A DNA stretch of 64,000 bases, from positions 1,364,001 through 1,428,000 of the forward strand of contig NZ_BMXY01000001.1 in assembly GCF_014651995.1 (NCBI RefSeq). Reading direction: 5' to 3'. The stretch comes from Cognatilysobacter xinjiangensis. GTDB lineage: Bacteria; Pseudomonadota; Gammaproteobacteria; Xanthomonadales; Xanthomonadaceae. Position numbers and translations under genes: made by a program. The notes below the pieces were generated by a model that had not been told where the DNA came from, ran no database searches, and saw nothing but the letters and a program-made list of their open reading frames with translations. Positions 53,260 to 59,545 of the stretch are shown here, in pieces. Every line of letters starts with the position of its first letter. Within the stretch, counting starts at the first letter, position 1.

Positions 53260-54234
53260 ATGACCGACCCGCAGACTTTGACCGACGACGAAGCGCTCGA
53301 AGCGCGCGCATACGAAGCGTTCGACCGGGGCGACCTCGCCGAGGCCTCGCGCCATTTCGGCGAGCTGCTGAAGCGGCAGCCTGACGCACGGCACTTGCAC
53401 TACATGCAGGGCCTCACCCACAAGTACCTGCGCGACTGGCCGACAAGCCTGGAGCACAACCTGCGCGCGCAGGCGCTGAGCGACGAAGTCAACGAATCGT
53501 CCGCGTGGAATGCCGGCATCGCCGCCACCGCGCTCGGCGACTGGGCACAGGCGCGCGCGCAGTGGCGTGCGTGCGGCATCCGGATTCCCGAGGGCGAAGG
53601 CCCCATCGATGGCGACTTCGGCCTGGTGAGCATCCGCCTCAATCCATGGGGCGATGGAGAGACCGTGTTCGCGCGCCGGATCGACGTGGTGCGCGCCCGG
53701 CTGCTGAACGTGCCGCTGCCCGAGAGCGGCCATCGGCTGTTCGACATCGTGCTGCACGATGGCGCGAGCACCGGCCAGCGCCAACTGTCCGACGGCGGCA
53801 CCGTCAACGTGTTCAACGCCCTCGCCCGCCTGGAACCGTCCGACTTCCGCACCTTCGTCGCGTTCGTCAGTTGCGACTCGCCCGACGACATGGAGGCCCT
53901 GTCCGCGGCCACGCTGCCCGGCATCGGCTATGTGGAGGACTGGACGGCCTCGATCACGCACTACTGCCTGCGCTGCAGCTACGGCGCGCCGCATCGGCAC
54001 GAGGACCAGGCGGACGAGGACTGGTCGCCCGACCGCAACCTCGGTATCGGCGCCCAGAGCCGCGCCGCCGTCGTCCGCCTGCTGCAGGACTGGGCCCGTG
54101 CCGCGCCGGGGCGCTCGGTCGAGGGCATCGAGGAGCGCGAGGTCGAGGCATCGGAGCCGGCCGATGGCCATGTGTGGTGGCGCGGGGCGGAGGATGACGA
54201 GGACGAGGACGAAGACGAGGGCCCCGGAAGCTGA
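53260..54234 (+). CDS. TPR-containing hypothetical protein with acidic tail
   Basis: The 324-residue protein has no signal. N-terminal TPR-like helices (AYEAFDRGDLAEASRHFGEL, YMQGLTHKYLRDWPTSLEHN LRAQ) lead to a beta-rich middle (VSIRLNPWGDGETVFARRID, HRLFDIVLHDGASTG). The end is GAEDDEDEDEDEGPGS. CxxC-like residues (YCLRCSYG) may bind metal. I recognise no function. The plus-strand ATG follows the dispersed repeat and lies in the accessory stretch. Confidence 0.65.
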   Translation: MTDPQTLTDDEALEARAYEAFDRGDLAEASRHFGELLKRQPDARHLHYMQGLTHKYLRDWPTSLEHNLRAQALSDEVNESSAWNAGIAATALGDWAQARAQWRACGIRIPEGEGPIDGDFGLVSIRLNPWGDGETVFARRIDVVRARLLNVPLPESGHRLFDIVLHDGASTGQRQLSDGGTVNVFNALARLEPSDFRTFVAFVSCDSPDDMEALSAATLPGIGYVEDWTASITHYCLRCSYGAPHRHEDQADEDWSPDRNLGIGAQSRAAVVRLLQDWARAAPGRSVEGIEEREVEASEPADGHVWWRGAEDDEDEDEDEGPGS

Positions 54235-54259
54235 CGTCAGGGCGGTTGGGCGCAGGGAG

Positions 54260-54440
54260 AAATTGCACTCTGCCCCCTGTTTCCGACATCAGGAGGCACA
54301 AGACCGGCGGGTTACGACTCTGACCCCTATTGCCACGAATGCGTTCGGTGAGCGCGATCCGCTGCCCACGCCCTGCAGGTAGTACCTCGCGCTCGGCACC
54401 GCCCCGTCCTACGCGAGGCAATCGGGTCAGGTTGTATTCC
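54260..54440. repeat. Cluster of short dispersed-repeat remnants
   Basis: Three pieces recur from the same family: AAATTGCACTCTGCCCCC (54260-54277), ACTCTGACCCCTATTG (54317-54332) and GGGTCAGGTTGTATTCC (54424-54440). They lie between the TPR gene and the REP-associated transposase. Related pieces occur at 49957, 53063, 56420 and 57594, so they are likely footprints of one mobile repeat family. Confidence 0.55.
54379..54418 (+). repeat. GTAG-type REP-like hairpin
   Basis: GTAG (54379-54382) precedes the arms CCTCGCG (54385-54391) and CGCGAGG (54412-54418). A 5' GTAG foot next to a stem is the known form of REP/SMAG elements mobilised by REP-associated tyrosine transposases, and such a transposase gene starts 102 nt downstream. 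A single degenerate copy is seen here. Confidence 0.45.
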
Positions 54441-54985
54441 GAGCCACGCACCGCGAATCCCTGACAGACGAGGCTGTCCCTCCACGCGAGTCTTCAGGCC
54501 CCAACGTCCTGTCCGCCCGCATGGCCCGACTCCCGAGACTCGATCTGCCAGGCATCCCGCAACACATCGTCCAGCGTGGCAACGACCGGCAGCCATGCTT
54601 TGCGCGCGATGCGGACTATCAGCAGTACCGGCAGGAGCTCGGCGAGGCGGCGCTCAAGCACGGCTGCGACGTGCATGCCTACGTGCTGATGACGAACCAC
54701 GTGCATCTGCTCCTGACGCCCGCCGAGCCCGGCGGTGCGTCGCGCATGATGCAGGCGATCGGCCGACGCTACGTGGCCTGTTTCAATGCGCGATACAGGC
54801 GCACGGGGACGCTATGGGAAGGTCGCTTCAAGTCGGTGCCCGTCGACACCGAGGGGTACGTCCTCGCCTGCTACCGTTACATCGAGCTCAACCCCGTGCG
54901 CGCCGGCATGTGCGTAAGCTCCCCCGGCAGGCAGACATCTCATAACTAGAACTTTCTGGCATCGTTTTCCCAGCCAGGAGGTTGC

Positions 54986-55252
54986 ATGCGCACTTCGAAG
55001 TTCACCGAAAGCCAGATCGTCTCGATCCTCAAGCAGGCGGACGCTGGCGTGCCGGTAAAAGACCTGTGTCGACAGGCCGGCATCAGCACCGCGACCTACT
55101 ACCAGTGGAAGAGCAAGTACGGCGGTCTGGAAGCGTCCGAACTTCGCCGGGTCAAGGAGCTCGAAGCCGAGAACGCCAAGCTCAAACGCATGTACGCGGA
55201 GATGGCGCTGGACAACGCGGCACTGAAGGACCTGATCGCAAAAAAACTGTAG
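54986..55252 (+). CDS. IS407-group transposase OrfA
   Basis: The 88-residue protein has a helix-turn-helix (FTESQIVSILKQADAGVPVK DLCRQAGIS) and a leucine-zipper-like coiled coil (LRRVKELEAENAKLKRMYAE). AGGAGG lies 7 nt before the ATG. It ends 5 nt after an A7 run at which ribosomes can slip to OrfB. OrfA binds the inverted repeats. Confidence 0.92.
   Translation: MRTSKFTESQIVSILKQADAGVPVKDLCRQAGISTATYYQWKSKYGGLEASELRRVKELEAENAKLKRMYAEMALDNAALKDLIAKKL
55240..55246 (+). other. Programmed -1 frameshift site (A7)
   Basis: Seven consecutive A residues lie at the OrfA codons AAA AAA, two codons before its TAG. This is the classical slippery sequence by which IS3-family elements make the OrfAB transposase. 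Confidence 0.8.
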
Positions 55253-56100
55253 GGCCGGCCCAGAAGCGTGAGGCGGTGCGCTTTCTGACCGAAGTGCACG
55301 CGCGGCCGCTGAGCCGGTCCTGTGGCTACTTGGGGCTGTCGCGGGCAGCGTGGTACGCGCCGCCGCTGGACTGGACGGTGCGCGATGCGGAGTTGATCGC
55401 AGCGCTGGCAAAGCTGGTGGAGGAGCGGCCCAGCCGCGGCTTCTGGAAGTGCAGCGATCAGCTGCGCCGACTTCGGCCGGACTGGAACCCCAAGCGGATC
55501 TACCGGGTCTACAAGGCGATGCGATTGAACCTGCGGCGGGCTGCGAAGCGGCGCCTCCCAAAGCGCGAACGCGTGGCGCTGTACGTGCCCAGGCTGCCGG
55601 ACACCGTCTGGTCGGTCGACTTCATGAGTGATGCGCTGGCCTGTGGTCGACGCTTCCGAACCTTCAACGTGGTCGACGACTTCAACCGCGAGGTACTGCA
55701 TATCGAGGTCGACACGTCGATCAACTCCAACCGGCTCGTGCGTGTGTTCGAGCAACTCAAACGCGATCACGGCTTGCCGCAGGTGCTGCGCTCGGACAAC
55801 GGCCCGGAGTTCCTGGGCGAGGCCTTTACCGCCTGGTGCAAGGCCAACAGCGTCGCGATCCAGTACATCCAACCCGGCAAGCCGAACCAGAACGCTTTCA
55901 TCGAACGCTTCAACCGTACGTTCCGCGAAGAGGTACTGGATCAACACCTGTTTGCACGCCTTGAAGACGTCCGCGAGGCCGTGCACTGGTGGATGATCGA
56001 CTACAACGAGACCCGACCCCACGACGCGCTCGGCGGCTTGACGCCTGCCGAGTACCGCGTTCGACACGCCGAAAGTTCTACTTTTGAAGTGCCTGCTTGA
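55240..56100 (+). CDS. IS407-group transposase OrfB (integrase catalytic part)
   Basis: The OrfB frame carries the DDE triad in VWSVDFMSD, RSDNGPEF and FIERFN, with 35 residues between the second Asp and the Glu, as in IS3-family integrases. YNETRPHDALGGLTPAEYR is the usual end. It is expressed as an OrfAB fusion by -1 slippage on the A7 run (55240-55246), and the join reads LIAKK-TVGPAQKREAV. The frame is also open upstream of the slip site, but that region is not protein-like. Confidence 0.9.
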   Translation, partial: KKTVGPAQKREAVRFLTEVHARPLSRSCGYLGLSRAAWYAPPLDWTVRDAELIAALAKLVEERPSRGFWKCSDQLRRLRPDWNPKRIYRVYKAMRLNLRRAAKRRLPKRERVALYVPRLPDTVWSVDFMSDALACGRRFRTFNVVDDFNREVLHIEVDTSINSNRLVRVFEQLKRDHGLPQVLRSDNGPEFLGEAFTAWCKANSVAIQYIQPGKPNQNAFIERFNRTFREEVLDQHLFARLEDVREAVHWWMIDYNETRPHDALGGLTPAEYRVRHAESSTFEVPA

Positions 56101-56419
56101 CGGGGGAGCTTACGTGTGCACCGCACCCGGCGAGTACGCGTGGAGCAGCTACCACGCCAATGCCCTGGGTCGACACGAGCCGCGGCTGCGGCTCCATCGG
56201 GCGTTCTCCGCGCTTGGCGCGACCGACGAAGCCCGTCGACTTGCCTACCGCGCACTGGCGGCCGCGGGTATTCCCGATGAGCTGCGCGACGCCCTCACCC
56301 TGCACACCCGCCAGCAGAAGCCCTGGGGCAGCGATCGCTTCAGGCGGGAGATCGAAGTGCTGACAGGCCGGTCCCTCGAGGTGCGACCCGCCGGGCGGCC
56401 ACGCCGGTCAGCGGGTAAT

Positions 56420-56442
56420 GGAACCTGACCCCCTTTTCCCCC
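56420..56442 (+). repeat. Dispersed-repeat piece at the RAYT 3' end
   Basis: GGAACCTGACCCCCTTTTCC overlaps the RAYT stop codon (TGA at 56426). It belongs to the GGTCAGGTTCC family seen at 49914, 53064 and 54424, so it may mark the right edge of the RAYT unit. Confidence 0.5.
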
Positions 56443-56450
56443 GCGAACAC

Positions 56451-57383
56451 CTAACCAGTGAGCCCCAGCCAAACCTTCCCGTAGTTCATAACTGCAGCCC
56501 CTACAGCACCAACAAAAATAAGCCCAGTCACGATTGGGTTGTTTCTTGCCACTTCAACCAAAGCAATGGGATGAATCCCGTACTTGTCGATAAACCCAGC
56601 CCGGGTCTTCAGACTCTTCTCGTGAACGCGATCGAAAATATTTGCCAGCACGTCGACCTTTCTCCACGTCGACTGCTGCAACCTCCTGTACTCCCCCTTC
56701 ACAAAAGCATCCGCCTCCTCAGCACCCTGCAAAGCATCGGCATCGGAAATCTTATTCATCTCGATCACACTCATTAGCCGGCCTTTTCGGCCGGATTCAG
56801 AAGTGTGCGATGCATATCTTTTACCGTAAATCGTTACCAGCTCCCTCGCCAAGTCAAACTTGCGGCTGTCGGGAAGAATTGTTGGCTGCCCACCAAGCAC
56901 ACGATACCGGTGTTCCAAAGCCGAGAAACCGTAGTTGTCGTCGCGCATGTTCCAGTGGATGAAGTTGCTATCCGTATTTCTACTCAGGAACGCGAAGTAC
57001 CCTTCCAGCATGTCAAGTTCGAGAGGATCAAGGGTCGCGGCAAGTACGCTCGGCGCCACGTTAAGGTGGGTAGCGCCCCCAGGCCCGTGGCTGTACCCCT
57101 GAGGAAACGAGGGCACTATCTCATTGAGCGCGGCGAGCTGACCAAGCAACTCTGCTGACTTGTGGATCGACCATGTCTTCGTTTGTGCTGACTTGAGATT
57201 CCTCACGACAATGCAGGTAACGCGCGTTGATCCGCCGACAGGGGCGTGCCCAGGCGGCGCGTAGAACGACTCACATGAGTAATGGATTAGGTAGCTATTG
57301 ATCGCATCCTCATAGATCTCGTTGAGCTTTTTTCGGCTTTTCGACCGCTCTTTTACGCGCGACAGTTCCGATGTACTCATCAT
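56451..57383 (-). CDS. Unknown protein with C-terminal membrane segment (island gene 3)
   Basis: The 310-residue protein has a charged N-terminus (KERSKSRKKLNEIYEDAINS), a domain with NFIHWNMRDDNYGFSALEHR and YRVLGGQPTILPDSRKFDLA (about residues 140-180), a helical region, and one membrane helix (about 282-300; NPIVTGLIFVGAVGAAVMNY) at the end. Base composition and codon use are more AT-rich than the surroundings. The HWNMRDxNYG segment looks like the core of a conserved enzyme-like domain, but I cannot name the family. ATG pair 57383/57380 follows a G-rich ribosome site. It is the last gene of the island. Confidence 0.7.
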   Translation of the reverse strand: MMSTSELSRVKERSKSRKKLNEIYEDAINSYLIHYSCESFYAPPGHAPVGGSTRVTCIVVRNLKSAQTKTWSIHKSAELLGQLAALNEIVPSFPQGYSHGPGGATHLNVAPSVLAATLDPLELDMLEGYFAFLSRNTDSNFIHWNMRDDNYGFSALEHRYRVLGGQPTILPDSRKFDLARELVTIYGKRYASHTSESGRKGRLMSVIEMNKISDADALQGAEEADAFVKGEYRRLQQSTWRKVDVLANIFDRVHEKSLKTRAGFIDKYGIHPIALVEVARNNPIVTGLIFVGAVGAAVMNYGKVWLGLTG

Positions 57384-57593
57384 TCGCCCCCCAAATGTGA
57401 TTTGCAGTCAATGGCGCTGGTTCAGGGACCGCTTGACCATCCCAAAGACTTGTACCTTGGCCTGGGAATTACTTTTCCCGCGAAGACGCGCGTGCGCAAA
57501 GCGCGCTTATGCTTCGCGAACCTGCATTCTGGCCTCCCTCTTACAGTTCTCCCGACGGTGTGTCTCAGCGGCGCGCAGGTGTAAAGCGCAAAG

Positions 57594-57618
57594 GAAGCTG
57601 GACTCCAACCCGACTTTT
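57594..57618. repeat. Dispersed-repeat piece just beyond the HEPN gene
   Basis: GAAGCTGGACTCCAACCCGA then CTTTT resembles the complement of the 53063 copy (GAAGTTGGACCTGACCCTTTT). It lies 8 nt past the HEPN stop codon, in the 242-nt gap before the next island gene, and may terminate the DUF262-HEPN transcript. Confidence 0.45.
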
Positions 57619-57625
57619 ACGGCGT

Positions 57626-58267
57626 TCACGCCCTGCGCAAGTACGCTTGGGTGGCCGCGGCATTCTCAATTTCATTCCTAAACGCTTCTATCAGGCCTAA
57701 GACATCGTCGTGCAAGGACTCGTAATCCGCGGGAGCAACATCCAACGACTCACCATGCGCTACGTGGTTACGCGGATTTACAAGATTTGAGTCGATGAAG
57801 GTCATTCGAATGCTGAATCGGTCCTCATCGAGCCCGAGGGTTTCCAGAATGTCCTTAAGCACGCTCGAACTTAGGTTGGACTGCGTGCTTATGACCTTCT
57901 TGTACGGGACACGAGCCTGCTTACCTGCGCAACTCAAGTAGAACGACGCGAGTTCCATGCCCATCTTGTGATCGCCCTGCTTGATGTACTCCAGAGCCTT
58001 CGACCTCGCCGCGAGGTTCAGGAAGTTCAGAGCAAGCTTGTCCCCGTCGACGCGCTGGTATGACACGTATTGGAGGTAGCTCGACGCGCAACGCTTAACG
58101 AACCCCTCCCAATGCGCGTAAAGGAGTGCAACCGCAGCACGGATTAGCACTTTCTCCTTAAGCTGACCACGATGCGTCTGAATCATCGCTCGCAATTCAG
58201 TCAGCTCTTTGCGTCGCCAGATCAAATCTTCTGCAATAGCCGTCAAGAGATCGTCGAGCGTTCGCAT
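57626..58267 (-). CDS. MAE_28990/MAE_18760-like HEPN protein
   Basis: The 213-residue all-helical protein has ALLYAHWEGFVKRCASSYL (about residues 47-65), the signature of the MAE_28990 HEPN family. The Rx4H motif RNHVAH (166-171) in NPRNHVAHGESL is the RNase motif of active HEPN domains. Such HEPN proteins act as RNases in toxin-antitoxin and phage-defence loci. The gene starts 3 nt after the DUF262 stop codon, so the two are translationally coupled. DUF262 is the likely partner or switch. Confidence 0.85.
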   Translation of the reverse strand: MRTLDDLLTAIAEDLIWRRKELTELRAMIQTHRGQLKEKVLIRAAVALLYAHWEGFVKRCASSYLQYVSYQRVDGDKLALNFLNLAARSKALEYIKQGDHKMGMELASFYLSCAGKQARVPYKKVISTQSNLSSSVLKDILETLGLDEDRFSIRMTFIDSNLVNPRNHVAHGESLDVAPADYESLHDDVLGLIEAFRNEIENAAATQAYLRRA

Positions 58268-58270
58268 TGA

Positions 58271-59380
58271 TCATCTCTGGAAGAGCTGACGGCCAAGCGG
58301 AATGAGGTGAGGCAGACGACGAGTCGCCGTCATCCCGGAAGTGGCCCAACGCGTGAAGCCTGAATTCGACCAGAGCGATCGTGCGCGGGCTGGAATGTCC
58401 GTTTCGTCGCACAAAGATTTATTGTGAATGTTGAATGCCACACCAAGCGCAACGACCTCAAAGAGGGAAAGCAAAAAACCGCCTTCGTGCTTATTCTTCT
58501 TCAGGTTGTACCGCTTAAATGCATCGTCGCCCATCGCACTATTCAGTGTCGCGAACGTCTTTTTGAACAAGGACTTCGTAGACGTCTTACGAAATTTCTT
58601 GTCAGACGCAATATGGGTCATACGATCAGTGAGGAACGTTCCAACATCTCCGATGGATCGAAACTCGGACTCGGGCAGCAGGCTCAAGACAATGAAACGA
58701 AGTGCGAGCTCAGTGTCATAAGCCTCTTCCAGCGGGCGATCGGCGAGAGCGGTAGCGGCGATGAAGTCGTCCTCGCGTCGAAAATCCTTCAACCACTCGT
58801 AGAAGGACTTATTCACCATGACAAGAAGACAGTTGCGAACTTCCTGTGGACTAAGTTCGGATCCGCCAGTATTCAGTCGCTGAAACAAGTCGTACTTGGC
58901 CGACTCGTCACTTTCCTTCAGCACGATGCTAGCGCCAATCTTTGCTCGCTTAATGATTAGCTGTAGGTCCTTAGGCAGCGCTTTAGGATCACCGTCTGTC
59001 TTAGGGTGCCAATATGTCCCTTGAAGCGCGGGCAGGTATTTCGTGCCTTCAAGAACCAGCGGTTTCACCTTGTTTCCGCCCTCGTCTTCGAGCAGGCCCA
59101 TGAACTGAAAGATCGTCGAAAGCCGCTGGAGGCCATCGACAACATCCCACACGCCGTCCTGTCTTTGGCTAACGAAAATTGGAGGAAGCGGAATCCCAAG
59201 CAAAATGGACTCGATCAGGCTTGCTTTCTGAGCTTCAGTCCAGCGATAGAACCTTTGGAACTCCGGGTGGATGTCGAGTTCCTTCTTCTCATACATGCTT
59301 GTCCATTCTCCGATGGACATCGGATATCCGTCCGTCTTGATCTCTCGGCGCTTGCTGTTGATCTGATCTACAAGAGACAT
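58271..59380 (-). CDS. DUF262 (ParB-like nuclease / GmrSD-type) protein
   Basis: The 369-residue protein has DIHPEFQRFYRWTEAQKASL and IESILLGIPLPPIFV at about residues 36-70. The ParB-like catalytic motif DGQQR appears as DGLQR (82-86) in WDVVDGLQRLSTIFQF. LFQRLNTGGSELSPQEVRN (about 165-183) is the standard DUF262 block. The GmrSD C-terminal HNH domain (DUF1524) is absent: the C-terminal half has no HNH motif. In GmrS-like proteins the motif drives NTP-dependent sensing or cutting of modified DNA. It is the first gene of the minus-strand island. Confidence 0.88.
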   Translation of the reverse strand: MSLVDQINSKRREIKTDGYPMSIGEWTSMYEKKELDIHPEFQRFYRWTEAQKASLIESILLGIPLPPIFVSQRQDGVWDVVDGLQRLSTIFQFMGLLEDEGGNKVKPLVLEGTKYLPALQGTYWHPKTDGDPKALPKDLQLIIKRAKIGASIVLKESDESAKYDLFQRLNTGGSELSPQEVRNCLLVMVNKSFYEWLKDFRREDDFIAATALADRPLEEAYDTELALRFIVLSLLPESEFRSIGDVGTFLTDRMTHIASDKKFRKTSTKSLFKKTFATLNSAMGDDAFKRYNLKKNKHEGGFLLSLFEVVALGVAFNIHNKSLCDETDIPARARSLWSNSGFTRWATSGMTATRRLPHLIPLGRQLFQR

Positions 59381-59503
59381 GTCAGCCCTTTAGGCGATGC
59401 AGTGACATCATGGTATTAACGGGAACTGCTAACAGATGCGAAAACCGACGCTACAACATGCGCTGCAGACGCTCCAAATATAGTTCCCGCATCACGGAGA
59501 AGT

Positions 59504-59534
59504 AAAAAAAGGTCCGCTTTTCGCGGACCTTTTT
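59504..59534. terminator. Bidirectional intrinsic terminator
   Basis: The stem GGTCCGC-ttttc-GCGGACC is flanked by A7 on the left and TTTTT on the right, so it terminates in both directions. It lies 12-40 nt past the icmF stop and faces the DUF262 promoter region, separating the island from icmF. Confidence 0.85.
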
Positions 59535-59545
59535 CTATCGCAGCC

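Larger units (their letters stand above)
54913..56114 (+). mobile_element. Intact IS3-family element, IS407 group (1202 bp)
   Basis: The terminal inverted repeats begin CGTAAGCTCCCCCG on both ends (perfect for 14 bp; about 24 of 29 bp overall), and TGTG is duplicated on each side (54909-54912 and 56115-56118). A 4-bp duplication, 1.2-kb length and orfA/orfB overlapping in -1 frame all fit the IS407 group. No internal damage is seen, so the insertion is probably recent. It sits in the RAYT gene. Confidence 0.9.
54521..56428 (+). pseudogene. REP-associated tyrosine transposase (RAYT) split by an IS element
   Basis: The 5' part (54521-54912) encodes MARLPRLDLPGIPQHIVQRG, the HUH motif in MTNHVHLLLTP and LWEGRFKSV, plus YRYIELNPVRAGMC. 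The 3' part (56119-56428) encodes TAPGEYAWSSYHANALGRHE and RQQKPWGSDRFRREIEVLTG. Joining them with one copy of TGTG gives exactly 702 nt, an intact 233-residue gene reading RAGM-CTAPGEYAWSSY. The Y1 tyrosine is expected about 90-120 residues in (the CFNARY/YRYIELNP region). The stop codon falls inside a GGAACCTGACCCCC repeat motif. The gene is inactive as it stands. Confidence 0.88.
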
